Part shown: positions 17,864 to 26,552 of the stretch, one piece after another | How the letters are laid out: every line of letters starts with the position of its first letter | How positions within the stretch are numbered: position 1 is the first letter of the stretch | Assembly (NCBI RefSeq): GCF_003024385.1 | Contig: NZ_PVZN01000015.1 | Location: 82,605 to 146,604 of the forward strand | Direction: 5' to 3' | Length of the DNA: 64,000 bases | Origin: Pseudomonas sp. BBP2017 | Lineage (GTDB): Bacteria > Pseudomonadota > Gammaproteobacteria > Pseudomonadales > Pseudomonadaceae | The notes under the pieces: generated by a model | The model's database searches: none | What the model saw: only the letters and a program-made list of their open reading frames with translations | What the model was told of the DNA's origin: nothing | Program-made: the position numbers and the translations under genes

Positions 17864-18148
17864 ATGAATGCCCATAAAGCCGAAATTGTCATTGCCTATT
17901 GCACCCAGTGCCAGTGGCTGCTGCGTGCCGCCTGGCTGGCCCAGGAACTGCTCAGCACGTTCAGTGACGACCTTGCCCGGGTGGCCCTTGAGCCCGCCAC
18001 CGGCGGTACCTTTCGGATCACTTGCGACGGCGTGCAGATCTGGGAGCGTAAGGCCGATGGTGGCTTCCCTGAAGCCAAGGTCCTCAAACAGCGAGTGCGC
18101 GACCAGATCGATCCGCAGCGCGACCTGGGTCACAACGACCGCCCATAA
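17864..18148 (+). CDS. SelT/SelW/SelH-family (Rdx) protein
   Basis: 94 residues with the thioredoxin-like Rdx fold of the SelW family. The redox motif is C13-T-Q-C16 after the first beta strand (AEIVIAYCTQCQW); bacterial members often carry Cys where vertebrate SelW has selenocysteine, and here both positions are ordinary cysteine codons (TGC). The C-terminal TGGTFRITCDGVQIWERKADGGFPEAKVLKQRVRD is the family signature. It is presumed to be a thiol oxidoreductase in the cytoplasm but has no known substrate. It stands alone, divergent from plpD (70 bp) and convergent with the DMT transporter (6 bp). Confidence 0.88.
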   Translation: MNAHKAEIVIAYCTQCQWLLRAAWLAQELLSTFSDDLARVALEPATGGTFRITCDGVQIWERKADGGFPEAKVLKQRVRDQIDPQRDLGHNDRP

Positions 18149-18154
18149 TCAGCA

Positions 18155-19039
18155 TCAGCCTTCGACGGTAGCCGCCTTGTTGGCCTGGGTGCTGGCGGCC
18201 AGGCGGCTGGAGATGATGATGGCGAGGATGATCAGCGCGCCACCGAGGAGCATGCGCGGGGTCGGCGCTTCGGCGAAGATCAGCCAGGCCAGGGCGATAC
18301 CGTAGACCGGCTCCAGGGCGAACACCACCGCCGCAGTGCGTGCCTTGATCACTGCAAGGCTGGCGACGAAAAGGCTGTGGGCAACGCCGGTGCAGAACAC
18401 GCCGAGCAAGCCGATCCACAGCCAGTCCATTGCCGCGACTTCGGTTAGCGCCGGCGCGGCGGCTGGCAACAGGCACAGGGCGACCACCGCGTTCTGACAC
18501 AACGCTGCCTGCACAGCCGGAATGCGGGGGCTGGACGCCCGGTTGGTCAAGGACAACAACGAAAACAGCAAGCCTGACAGCAAAGACCAGAGCAGGCCGC
18601 CCGTGGCCTGGCTGGCCAGGTCGAAGTCGGGGGTGACCAATATCAGTCCGATGCTTACCAGCAGCACCAGAATGATTTCGTTGCTGCGAATCCGTTCACG
18701 AAACAGCAGGCTTTCAAGGATCACGGTAAAGGCCGGAAAGCTGGCAAAGCCCAAGGTGGCAATCGCCACGCCGGCGACTTTGACGGCTAGGAAGAAACTC
18801 ACCCAGTGCCCGGCCAGCAACACGCCTCCTAACAGTAGACGACTCCAGTCCTGAGCTTGCAGCGGTTGCCAGGCTTTTTGCGCAAAACGGGCGAAGAGGC
18901 CAAGCGCCAGTACGGCGAAGACCGCGCGGCCAAAAACGATGATCGACGGCGCCGCCTGGGCCAGTTTGCCGAGGACGCCAGTCAGGCCGAAGAACAGCGC
19001 GCCGATATGCAGGGCGCCGAGGGCGGTGCGATGGTTCAT
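18155..19039 (-). CDS. EamA/DMT-superfamily transporter
   Basis: 294 residues made of two EamA repeats with about ten transmembrane helices. The first repeat begins ALHIGALFFGLTGVLGKLAQAAPSIIVFGRAVFA and the second SGLLFSLLSLTNR; the family signature in the second repeat, FALEPVYGIALAWLIFAEAPTPRMLLGGALIILAI, is clear. Members export amino acids, metabolites or nucleotide precursors. The substrate cannot be told from sequence. A short divergent-free gap separates it from the minus-strand AraC gene upstream (77 bp), so the two may be transcribed together or the regulator may act on it. Confidence 0.88.
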   Translation of the reverse strand: MNHRTALGALHIGALFFGLTGVLGKLAQAAPSIIVFGRAVFAVLALGLFARFAQKAWQPLQAQDWSRLLLGGVLLAGHWVSFFLAVKVAGVAIATLGFASFPAFTVILESLLFRERIRSNEIILVLLVSIGLILVTPDFDLASQATGGLLWSLLSGLLFSLLSLTNRASSPRIPAVQAALCQNAVVALCLLPAAAPALTEVAAMDWLWIGLLGVFCTGVAHSLFVASLAVIKARTAAVVFALEPVYGIALAWLIFAEAPTPRMLLGGALIILAIIISSRLAASTQANKAATVEG

Positions 19040-19116
19040 GGTGATCCTTGTTTTAGGCAGGACAGCTCAGCCAGTGTACGAGGCGGCGGTAGTGGCTGTC
19101 TGTCGCACGCCTCGCG

Positions 19117-19881
19117 CTAGTTGTCGCCAGACTCGCGGCGCAGTGCCCGAGGTGCACGGCCGAACGTTTTGAGCATGGCGGCGGAGAAGGCGCTTTGCGA
19201 GCTGTAGCCGACCCGGCTGGCGATTTCGCCGATGGCCAGGTCCGTCTCGGCCAGCAACCCGCGAGCTTTGAGCAGCCGACGTTGGCGGATGTAGTCCATG
19301 GGCGTCATCGACGCTTCGGCGATGAAGCGCGCATGCAAGCGTGCACAGGAAAGCCCGGCCAGACAGGCCAGGTCGGCAACCTGCAACGGGTAAGCGGCGT
19401 TTTGCTCGATGTAGGCGTCGAAGCTGGCAAAGGGCAGTTGCTTCTGTACGGTGACCGGGTCTGGTGCGTTGCTCAGGCTCGCCAGCAGCAACACTGCGCC
19501 CTGCTCGGCAATCAGCGGGTCGGTCACCGGGCCGGCCGCCAGCCAGTCGACCAGTTGCTGTTGGTGGTTGTTCAGCATCAGCGAGCCGCAGTGCTCCAGC
19601 AGCCGCTGGCTGGCCGCGGCCTGTTCGCCCAGGCTGCGTTCGAGCCAGGCGTCACCCGGTACATCAAAGACCAGGCAATGGCTACCACTGACACTGCCGC
19701 AGGCATGGTGGGCGCCGCCCGGCACCACGATCAAGCCCTGACGCTCGATCCGCGCGCCGCGACCGTCAAGTTCGAAGTCCAGTTGCCCGCGCAAGCCGAA
19801 CACCAGTTGCGGATGCTCATGGCTGTGGGCGATCAGGTCGTGTGTGTAGTGACGCAGGGAGAGAATCGAGCCGCTGCTCAT
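19117..19881 (-). CDS. AraC-family transcriptional regulator with cupin sensor
   Basis: 254 residues from the ATG at 19881, chosen because GGAGG lies 8 bp upstream and because the longer frame (to 19926) adds non-conserved residues. The N-terminal half is a small cupin (SILSLRHYTHDLIAHSHEHPQLVFGLRGQLDFELDGRG) with the HxHxxxQ pattern of the AraC ligand pocket. The C-terminal half holds two helix-turn-helix units (VADLACLAGLSCARLHARFIAEASMTPMDYIRQRRL and GEIASRVGYSSQSAFSAAMLKTFGRAPRALRR). The DMT transporter gene directly downstream on the same strand is a plausible target; this is inferred from position only. Confidence 0.88.
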   Translation of the reverse strand: MSSGSILSLRHYTHDLIAHSHEHPQLVFGLRGQLDFELDGRGARIERQGLIVVPGGAHHACGSVSGSHCLVFDVPGDAWLERSLGEQAAASQRLLEHCGSLMLNNHQQQLVDWLAAGPVTDPLIAEQGAVLLLASLSNAPDPVTVQKQLPFASFDAYIEQNAAYPLQVADLACLAGLSCARLHARFIAEASMTPMDYIRQRRLLKARGLLAETDLAIGEIASRVGYSSQSAFSAAMLKTFGRAPRALRRESGDN

Positions 19882-20017
19882 TGCCGTGTCCTCCAGGCAG
19901 TGGCCGCAGTGTACAGGGTCAGGCAAGGTGCTGGGGTGTCATCAGATCGACGTGTTTTCGTCACGTTCGTTTCATTGCCCGCTGGCACGCTCGGCAAAAC
20001 TGCCCCGGAGCCAGCCC

Positions 20018-20836
20018 ATGAGCCATGCCGAGCTAGTCAAACCCTCGCGTAAGCAACGTGTGCGTACCTTGTGGATCTCTGACGTGCACCTGGGAACGCG
20101 CGATTGCCAGGCCGAGCACTTGTCGCAGTTCCTCAAGGGCTATCAGGCCGATCAGATCTATCTGGTCGGCGACATTATCGATGGCTGGAAACTGCGCGGT
20201 GGCATGTACTGGCCGCAGGCGCATAGCAACGTTATCCGCCGCTTGCTGACCATGAGCAAGCGGGGCACCGAGGTGATCTATGTCACCGGCAATCACGACG
20301 AATTCCTGCGGCGTTACTCCAAGCTGGTGTTGGGCAATATCCGCCTGGTCGATCAGGCCGAGCACTTGACCGCCGATGGTCGGCGTTTGCTGGTAATTCA
20401 TGGTGATCAGTTCGATGTGATCACCCGTTACCACCGCTGGCTGGCTTTTCTCGGCGATTCAGCCTACGAGTTCACCCTGACCCTCAACCGTTGGCTCAAC
20501 CATTGGCGCGCCCGTTATGGCTACGGCTACTGGTCGTTGTCGGCGTACCTCAAGCACAAGGTCAAGACGGCAGTCAGTTTCATCAGCGATTTCGAAGAGG
20601 CGATCGCCCATGAGTGTGTCAAGCGTGGCTTTCATGGCGTAGTTTGCGGGCACATTCACCATGCCGAAATCCGCAAGGTCGGCGAAGTCGACTACTTGAA
20701 CTGTGGTGACTGGGTCGAGTCGTGCACGGCGTTGATCGAGCATTGGGATGGCAATATCGAACTGTACCGCCTGGCCGACGCCCAGGCGCGCGAAGCGCAG
20801 CGTCTGGCTGACCTGCAATGGCTCGAGCCGCGTTGA
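20018..20836 (+). CDS. LpxH-like metallophosphoesterase (UDP-2,3-diacylglucosamine diphosphatase family)
   Basis: 272 residues from the ATG at 20018, which has GGAG 7 bp upstream; the longer frame from 19886 overlaps the divergent AraC gene and adds 44 unconserved residues. Calcineurin-type metal ligands are all present: D22-x-H24, D52 (GDIIDGW), N92-H93-D94, H128-G-D and G211-H-I-H214. It resembles the LpxH-type family, which removes UMP from UDP-2,3-diacylglucosamine in lipid A synthesis. Pseudomonads normally carry another, canonical lpxH elsewhere, so this copy is probably a paralogue of uncertain substrate. The C-terminal tail (RLADAQAREAQRLADLQWLE) is charged and helical. Confidence 0.87.
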   Translation: MSHAELVKPSRKQRVRTLWISDVHLGTRDCQAEHLSQFLKGYQADQIYLVGDIIDGWKLRGGMYWPQAHSNVIRRLLTMSKRGTEVIYVTGNHDEFLRRYSKLVLGNIRLVDQAEHLTADGRRLLVIHGDQFDVITRYHRWLAFLGDSAYEFTLTLNRWLNHWRARYGYGYWSLSAYLKHKVKTAVSFISDFEEAIAHECVKRGFHGVVCGHIHHAEIRKVGEVDYLNCGDWVESCTALIEHWDGNIELYRLADAQAREAQRLADLQWLEPR

Positions 20837-20898
20837 CGCCTTGCCGCCTGTCGGAACAGTGGCTGCTGAGGACGCGTTTCTGGCCTTGCGGGCCGAAA

Positions 20899-21210
20899 TC
20901 AAAACGATACTTTGCCGCGTAACATGTCGCGGTACATGGCGAAGTCGCCAATGAGGCTGTAGAGCGGGTGTTTGAAAGTGGCGGGGCGGTTTTTCTGGTA
21001 AAAGAAATGGCCGACCCAGGCAAATCCGTAGCCGGCAAACGGCAGCGCCAACAATACGACCCACTTGCCACTGCCCAGGGTGTAGGCGAACAGGGCGATG
21101 ACCAGGGTAGTACCGACGAAGTGCAGCCTCCGACACGTCGGGTTGCTGTGCTCTTCCAGGTAATATGGATAGAACTCGGCAAAGCTGCGAAATGGCTGAT
21201 CACTGTTCAC
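20899..21210 (-). CDS. DUF962/Mpo1-like membrane protein
   Basis: 103 residues from a GTG at 21210 with AGGAG 7 bp upstream; the frame continues upstream to 21303 but that part lacks a ribosome site and family similarity. The hallmark FYPYYLEEHSNPTCRRLHFVG at about 13-33 and the later GFAWVGHFFYQKNRPATFKHPLYSL at about 68-93 are the conserved H-x-N and H-F-x-E/Q-x-N-x-P motifs of the DUF962 family, whose yeast member Mpo1 is an iron-dependent dioxygenase acting on 2-hydroxy fatty acids. Two hydrophobic hairpins lie between. A bacterial substrate is unknown. The gene stands alone, convergent with the phosphoesterase and divergent from an AraC gene. Confidence 0.82.
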   Translation of the reverse strand: MNSDQPFRSFAEFYPYYLEEHSNPTCRRLHFVGTTLVIALFAYTLGSGKWVVLLALPFAGYGFAWVGHFFYQKNRPATFKHPLYSLIGDFAMYRDMLRGKVSF

Positions 21211-21370
21211 AACGCAGCTCCTGAAGCGCTCGATATTGATGAAGGTGGACGGCGTGGAGCCTGAACTGAGTCTAGAGTGAGTTAAATTGCCGCGCAGTGA
21301 CAATAAGCGCCAATTGAATATCCTTTGAGTTCGCCGCAGGAGCGGTCAGTTCGAACATAAGAAGCCAGCC

Positions 21371-22462
21371 ATGAGCGAGAGAACCACGTCAGCAAGCTGG
21401 GCATCAGGGATCGTCAAGGCACTCGAGCTGGAAGGGCTGGATTGCCGTGCCATGTTCAAACAACTCGGTCTGGATTTCGCCGCGCTGGACGACCCCGACG
21501 CACGCTTTACCCAAGACTCCATGACCCGTCTATGGCAACTGGCGGTCGATCTTTCCGGCAACCAGGCCATTGGCTTGAACATGGCCCGGGTGGTCCGGCC
21601 GGCTTCATTCCATGTGGTCGGTTACGCCTTGATGTCGAGCCGCACCCTGGCCGAAGGGTTTGAACGACTGGTGCGTTACCAGCGTATCATTGCTGAGAGT
21701 TCCGATCTGAGTTTCCGCCTGGAGCCTGACGGTTACGCGTTGATTCTCACTGTTCACGGCGACCATCTACCGCCCACCCGGCACAGCGCCGAAGCCTCGC
21801 TGGCGTGTGCGTTGTCGTTGTGCAGCTGGCTCAGTGGGCGGGTGATACAACCGCGGCGGGTGTTGATCCAGGGGCCACAGCCACTGGACGTGACGCCCTA
21901 CAAGACCGCCTTTCATGCGCCCTTGGTGTTTGGCGCGGCCCATGACGCGCTGATTTTCCAACCTGCCGACATGCAAGCGCCGCTGCCGACAGCCAATGAA
22001 GCCATGGCCACCTTGCATGATCGCTTTGCCGGTGAGTACCTGGCGCGCTTTTCCGAAAGCCGCGTGACTCACCGTGCCCGCCAGGTGCTGTGCCGGATTT
22101 TGCCGCAGGGTGAGCCCAAGCGCGAGACAGTGGCTCAGGCCCTGCATCTTTCCCAGCGCACCTTGCAGCGACGTCTGCAGGAAGAAGGCACCAGTTTTCA
22201 GACCCTGCTCGACGATACTCGCAGGGAGCTTGCCGAGCAGTACCTGGCGCAGCCCAGCATGACCCTGCTGGAAACTGCTTATTTGCTGGGATTTGCCGAT
22301 CCGAGCAATTTCTTCCGGGCGTTTCGCCGCTGGTTCGATGCCACTCCCGGCGAGTACCGGACACGGATGGGGGCCAGTGCAGTGGCCCCAACCTGTGCAG
22401 AGGGTGATGAAGCGTCGGTCAGTGACGCCAGAACGCCGGCATACACAGCACCAGCACCGTAA
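21371..22462 (+). CDS. AraC-family regulator with arabinose-binding-like (OruR-type) sensor domain
   Basis: 363 residues. The N-terminal ~200 residues match the domain common in OruR/VirF-like Pseudomonas AraC regulators (VKALELEGLDCRAMFKQLGLD, DSMTRLWQLAVDLSGNQAIGLNMA, SFHVVGYALMSSRTLAEGFERLVRY). The C-terminal HTH pair spans about 255-335 (ETVAQALHLSQRTLQRRLQEEGTSFQTLLDDTRRELA and AYLLGFADPSNFFRAFRRWFDATPGEYR). Ligand and targets are unknown. The last 44 bp overlap the end of the convergent trkH gene, and the low-complexity tail after GEYRTRMG suggests that this end is a late extension. Confidence 0.87.
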   Translation: MSERTTSASWASGIVKALELEGLDCRAMFKQLGLDFAALDDPDARFTQDSMTRLWQLAVDLSGNQAIGLNMARVVRPASFHVVGYALMSSRTLAEGFERLVRYQRIIAESSDLSFRLEPDGYALILTVHGDHLPPTRHSAEASLACALSLCSWLSGRVIQPRRVLIQGPQPLDVTPYKTAFHAPLVFGAAHDALIFQPADMQAPLPTANEAMATLHDRFAGEYLARFSESRVTHRARQVLCRILPQGEPKRETVAQALHLSQRTLQRRLQEEGTSFQTLLDDTRRELAEQYLAQPSMTLLETAYLLGFADPSNFFRAFRRWFDATPGEYRTRMGASAVAPTCAEGDEASVSDARTPAYTAPAP

Positions 22463-23873
22463 TGATCTCCAGGCGTCCGAGCAGCATGCCGCCCGCCAGG
22501 ATCCACTTGGCCGCATCCGGCAGGGGGGCGAAGTTACCGGCCGGGCCAATGGTTTCACCCAGGCCCGGGCCGACGCCGGAAACCGTGCTGGCCGCTCCGG
22601 TCAACGCGGTCATCCAGTCCACGCCAAGCAACGACAATAGCAAGGCGATAATGCAGATGGTGATGGCAAAGAAGAACGAGAAGGTCAGAATCGAGCGGAC
22701 AATCTCTTCATCCAGACGGTGGCCGTTGTATTTCTGCTTGATCACCGCCCGGGGGTGAATCAGCTGATTGAGGTTGGCCTTGAGCAGGATGTAGGCCACC
22801 TGGAAGCGGAAGATCTTGATCCCGCCAGCGGTCGAGCCGGAACAACCACCGACAAAACCCAGGTAGAAGAACAGCATCAGCGAGAAATTTCCCCACAGGC
22901 TGTAGTCACCCAGGGCAAAGCCTGTGGTGGTCACCACCGAGGTGACGTTCAGCGCCACGTGACGCAAGGCATCCAGCCAGTGCAGTTGGGTGGTGGCCCA
23001 GTACCAGGTGCCGAGCACCAGCCAGGTGACCACCAGCATGGCCAGCAGGCCCTGGACCTGCTGGTCCTTGATCAGCGCCTTGCGGTTGCCACGCAGGGTG
23101 GCCACGTAGAGTGCGAAGGGCAGACTGCCGAAGATCATCACTACCACTGCAACCCAGTGCACCGCCGGCTGGTCCCATTTGGCCAGGGACTGGTCGGAGG
23201 TGGAGAAACCGCCGGTGGAGATTGCCGACATGGCATGGTTGATCGCATCGAACACATTCATGCCCGCCAGCCAGAACGCCACGCCACCCAGGGCGGTGAT
23301 GCCGACGTAGACCGCGACGATCGACTTGGCGACCATGTGCGAACGCGGCATGACTTTTTCTGAACGGTCCGAGGATTCGGTCTGGAACAGGCGCATGCCA
23401 CCGATGCGCAGCAGTGGCAGAATTGCCACGGCCATGGCGATAAAACCGATGCCGCCGAGCCAGTGCAGTAGCGAGCGCCACATCAGGATACCCGGCGACA
23501 TGCTGTCCAGGCCGCTGAGCACCGTAGCGCCGGTTGCGGTGATACCGGACATGCTTTCGAAGAAGGCGTCGGTGTAGCTGATGTGCTGGGTCAGCAGAAA
23601 CGGCAGGGCAGCGAAGATGCACACCACCAGCCAGCTGCTGACCGTCAGCAGGTACATGTCCCGCGGGCGCAGATGCACATGTTCCGGGCGCCCCTGGATG
23701 ACCAGAGACAGGCCGGCGACAAAGGTGATCATGCTGGCCCAGAGAAACGACGGCAGGTCGCCGGTACGGTCGAAGATCACCAGGGTGGCCATCGGCACGA
23801 CCATGCTGATCGCCAGGGTGATCAGGAAGATGCCGATGATGAAACCAATGATCCTTAAGGTCGGCAACGCCAT
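22419..23873 (-). CDS. trkH: TrkH-family potassium uptake protein
   Basis: 484 residues, the usual length for TrkH/TrkG. It has the four pore-loop repeats: SGITATGATVLSG (selectivity filter, about 110-122), SAISTGGFSTSD (about 216-227), TSVVTTTGFALGD (about 312-324) and AASTVSGVGPGLG (about 429-441), each with the conserved glycine. It forms the K+ translocating subunit of the Trk system together with TrkA, which is not nearby. Membrane topology of about ten helices is apparent. The ATG at 23873 is 100 bp from the divergent nitroreductase start. Its 3' end overlaps the convergent AraC gene by 44 bp. Confidence 0.95.
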   Translation of the reverse strand: MALPTLRIIGFIIGIFLITLAISMVVPMATLVIFDRTGDLPSFLWASMITFVAGLSLVIQGRPEHVHLRPRDMYLLTVSSWLVVCIFAALPFLLTQHISYTDAFFESMSGITATGATVLSGLDSMSPGILMWRSLLHWLGGIGFIAMAVAILPLLRIGGMRLFQTESSDRSEKVMPRSHMVAKSIVAVYVGITALGGVAFWLAGMNVFDAINHAMSAISTGGFSTSDQSLAKWDQPAVHWVAVVVMIFGSLPFALYVATLRGNRKALIKDQQVQGLLAMLVVTWLVLGTWYWATTQLHWLDALRHVALNVTSVVTTTGFALGDYSLWGNFSLMLFFYLGFVGGCSGSTAGGIKIFRFQVAYILLKANLNQLIHPRAVIKQKYNGHRLDEEIVRSILTFSFFFAITICIIALLLSLLGVDWMTALTGAASTVSGVGPGLGETIGPAGNFAPLPDAAKWILAGGMLLGRLEIITVLVLCMPAFWRH

Positions 23874-23973
23874 GTGATCTGCTCTGACTCGTAACGGAAG
23901 GGCGCCATTCTACCTATGGACCTTTTTAAGTAAACGCTAGAATAGCTGCACATTTCTTTTTAGGGGGTAGCCG

Positions 23974-24528
23974 ATGGAGGCTCTCGACGCATTGCTCAAC
24001 CGTGTTTCCGTACCACGCCTGGTGGAACCCGCGCCCAATGCGGCGCAGCGTGAGGCTCTGTTTCAGGCTGCGTTGCGGGCGCCGGACCATGCCCAGTTGC
24101 GACCGTGGCGTTTTCTGACGGTTGAGGGGCAGGGGCGTGAAAAACTGGGTGCGCTGCTGGCCGAAGCGGTGAAACTCGAGGGTGACGCCAGCGAGGCTGC
24201 ACTGGACAAGGCCCGGGCCATGCCATTGCGTGCGCCGCTGTTGGTGGTGGTGATTGCGCGTTTGCACGATCACTTCAAGGTGCCCGCCTCGGAGCAGCGT
24301 CTGGCGGCCGGATGCGCGGCTCATGGCATTCTGCTGGCGGCTCATGCCCAAGGTATTGGAGCGGTCTGGCGTACCGGTGAGCTGGCTTACAGCAAGCATG
24401 TGGCCAAAGGACTGGGGTTGGCTGACAACGAAGAGATCATTGCCTTCCTGTACCTTGGGACGCCACAGACCGAGCTGCGTACGGCACCGGTGCTGGCCAC
24501 GGCTGACTTCGTTACTGCCTGGGGCTGA
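23974..24528 (+). CDS. Nitroreductase family protein (YdjA-like)
   Basis: 184 residues, preceded by an AGGGGG ribosome site. It has the compact YdjA form of the FMN nitroreductase fold: MEALDALLNRVSVPRLVEPAPNAAQREALFQAALRAPDHAQLRPWRFLTVEG contains the FMN-binding R-S/V and APDH-x-x-L-x-P-W-R-F motifs, and GCAAHGILLAAHAQGIGAVWRTG is the second FMN-contact segment. It is expected to be an FMN-dependent NAD(P)H oxidoreductase. Physiological substrate is unknown. The gene is single; a REP pair follows it before the convergent sensor kinase. Confidence 0.9.
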   Translation: MEALDALLNRVSVPRLVEPAPNAAQREALFQAALRAPDHAQLRPWRFLTVEGQGREKLGALLAEAVKLEGDASEAALDKARAMPLRAPLLVVVIARLHDHFKVPASEQRLAAGCAAHGILLAAHAQGIGAVWRTGELAYSKHVAKGLGLADNEEIIAFLYLGTPQTELRTAPVLATADFVTAWG

Positions 24529-24537
24529 CCGGCCTTA

Positions 24538-24623
24538 TCGCGGGGCAAGCCCGCTCCCACAGTCTGGACTGTCCCCAAGGTCAGGGATTGCCTGGAGCCG
24601 GTGGGAGTGGGCTTGCCCCGCGA
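24538..24623. repeat. Inverted REP pair
   Basis: Two copies of the Pseudomonas REP core (TCGCGGGGCAAGCCCGCTCC at 24538 and its reverse complement ending at 24623) flank a ~40-bp spacer, between the convergent nitroreductase and sensor kinase genes. This is the normal BIME-like arrangement in P. putida. Confidence 0.9.
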
Positions 24624-24635
24624 TGCGACTCCATG

Positions 24636-25952
24636 TCAGGCACTCAACTCCAGCCTGGCAACAAACCCGCCCTGTGGGTGATTTTCCAGCGTCAGACTCC
24701 CACCATGTCGCTCTGCCGCTTTACGCGCGATGGCCAGCCCCAGGCCATGACCTGCCGCGCTCTGTCCAGGCGCGCGGAAGAACGGCTCGCCCAGTTGCGC
24801 CAGGTACTCTTCAGCCACTCCCGGCCCGTGGTCACGCACACTGAGCACGATGCGGTCGTTGTCCCGCACGGCAGTGATCTCGATCGGTTGCCCGGGTGGA
24901 TTGAAGCGCAGGGCATTGCGCAGCAGGTTGTCCAGCGCCCGTTCGATAAGGGTTGGCCAGCCTTGCAGGCTTAGTCCGTTTTCGTGATTGAGCAGAATTT
25001 GCTGCTCCGGTGCGCTGTGCTGGGCATCCTTATGCACCGACTGTAGCACGGCATCCAGGTCCACCGGCTCGGCACGCGCCTGTTCGGCATCGACCCGTGC
25101 CAACACCAGGATTTCACTGATCAACGCCTCCAGGCGGTCACATTCGCGGGTCAGGCGCGGCCACAGCGCCTGGCGCTGTTCCGGCTCAGCCCGTTCCGCC
25201 AGGGCCAGGGCGATGCGCAAGCGGGCTAGCGGCGAACGCAGTTCATGGGAGACATCGCGCAACAGTTGGCGCTGGCTGCCGATTAGGCTCTGCAGGCGCG
25301 AGCCCATGCGGTTGAAGTCGTTGGCCAACACCCCAAACTCGTCGCGGCGATTGGCCAGTCGCGCCAGACTGTTCTGTTGGTAGGTGGTCTGCCCAAGGTC
25401 ATGCACCGCGCCCCGCAGGCGGCTCAATGGCCGGGTGATGGAGAGCGTCACAAGCAGGCTGAACAAGGTCAGTACCACCAGGGCAATACCTAGCGCACTC
25501 AGTGGCCAAAGCAGGCTGTCACGGTGCCAGGCATCCAGCTCAGGGTGAGGAATACGGTAGATCAGCAGATAGGTTTCACCGCTGTCGGGGCTGGTGTACT
25601 CCTCGGTCAGACGCCGCCAGGGCAGGCGTCGGTCGTCGTTGTGCCGACGCGCCTCGAAGGCTGCCGCACGACGCGGGAAGGTGCCCGGAACCACCGCTTC
25701 GCCGCTGTCGTTGAGTACCTGTACGTCAATGTTGTAGTGGTGTTTGCGCCGTTCAAGAAAGTGCTGCGCAGAATCCGGCCCTTGCTGTTCGTAGCGTTGG
25801 GTCCATTTCTGCGCCAGGGTACTGAGGCCCGGGTGACGACTGAGGATCCAGGCATCCTGATTCAACATATGCCCGAGCAGGATCGACAGGCCCGCGACCA
25901 AGGCAATGGCCAGCCAGAAGCTGGCCAGGATGCGCCAGAACAATGAACGCAA
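24636..25952 (-). CDS. Cpx-like sensor histidine kinase
   Basis: 438 residues using the TTG at 25952, which has AAGGAG 6 bp upstream; the frame extends to 25991 without a ribosome site. Membrane helix 1 is at about 5-26, a periplasmic sensor at 27-147 and helix 2 at 148-172. A HAMP domain follows, then HisKA with the phosphoacceptor H236 (DVSHELRSPLARL) and HATPase_c with N-box NLLRNALRFNP, G1 DHGPGV and G2 GHGLGLAIA. It is the third gene of the unit response regulator, Spy-like protein, kinase. In P. aeruginosa the same gene order is annotated CpxR-CpxS/CpxA. The likely signal is envelope stress. Confidence 0.92.
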   Translation of the reverse strand: MRSLFWRILASFWLAIALVAGLSILLGHMLNQDAWILSRHPGLSTLAQKWTQRYEQQGPDSAQHFLERRKHHYNIDVQVLNDSGEAVVPGTFPRRAAAFEARRHNDDRRLPWRRLTEEYTSPDSGETYLLIYRIPHPELDAWHRDSLLWPLSALGIALVVLTLFSLLVTLSITRPLSRLRGAVHDLGQTTYQQNSLARLANRRDEFGVLANDFNRMGSRLQSLIGSQRQLLRDVSHELRSPLARLRIALALAERAEPEQRQALWPRLTRECDRLEALISEILVLARVDAEQARAEPVDLDAVLQSVHKDAQHSAPEQQILLNHENGLSLQGWPTLIERALDNLLRNALRFNPPGQPIEITAVRDNDRIVLSVRDHGPGVAEEYLAQLGEPFFRAPGQSAAGHGLGLAIARKAAERHGGSLTLENHPQGGFVARLELSA

Positions 25953-26019
25953 GGGAGGCTCCTTCAACGACAAAAAGCCCGGCCTGCACAAGGGCAGGCC
26001 GGGTGGGGTGGCTGACAGC

Positions 26020-26433
26020 TTACTGAGCCTTGGTGGCTTTTTCAGCTTTCCAGGCTTTGAACTCGTCCCATTCGGCGCGGCGTTGCTCCTGCTCTTTCTT
26101 CAGCTCATCGAATTTCTTCTGCTGATCCGGTTTGAGCAGGGCGCGGATATCGGCCTGGGTCTTGTCCTTCTTGGCTTTGAGCTCATCTTCCAGGGCTTTC
26201 TGATCCGCTGCCGGGAGTTTTTCCAGGTAGCGTTTGGTGATTTCCTGGCGGCTCTTCATCTGCTCGCCCATCAGTTTGCCGATCTGCTGACGCTGTTCGC
26301 GGCTCAGGTCCAGCTGGGCGAAAGGCGCTCCACCGCGGTGGTGATCGCCGTGGTGCGGACCGCCTTCGGGCATGGCCATGGCGACGGTCGGCAGTGCGGC
26401 AGCGAACATCAGGGCGATAAGGGTCTTACGCAT
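26020..26433 (-). CDS. Spy/CpxP-family periplasmic protein (LTXXQ motif)
   Basis: 137 residues with a signal peptide (MRKTLIALMFAAALPTVAMA) then a His-rich linker (GGPHHGDHHRGG). A long helical body with two degenerate LTxxQ motifs (LSREQ and LKPDQ) follows, ending in a highly charged coiled coil. CpxP/Spy proteins are ATP-independent periplasmic chaperones and, for CpxP, inhibitors of the sensor kinase. It lies between the response regulator (119 bp upstream) and the kinase (67 bp downstream), so a feedback role on the kinase is plausible. The histidine cluster may bind Zn, Cu or Ni; that is a guess from composition. Confidence 0.9.
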   Translation of the reverse strand: MRKTLIALMFAAALPTVAMAMPEGGPHHGDHHRGGAPFAQLDLSREQRQQIGKLMGEQMKSRQEITKRYLEKLPAADQKALEDELKAKKDKTQADIRALLKPDQQKKFDELKKEQEQRRAEWDEFKAWKAEKATKAQ

Positions 26434-26552
26434 GGTGTCTCTCCTTTCTGGGGCCGGTGATTACCGGATGAGCCCAGTTTAGGGAGATCAAGGTCAATGG
26501 CGGTCAGGCAAGGGTAAAGCTTAGGTAAAGATGGCCGAGCACCGTGCTGAGA

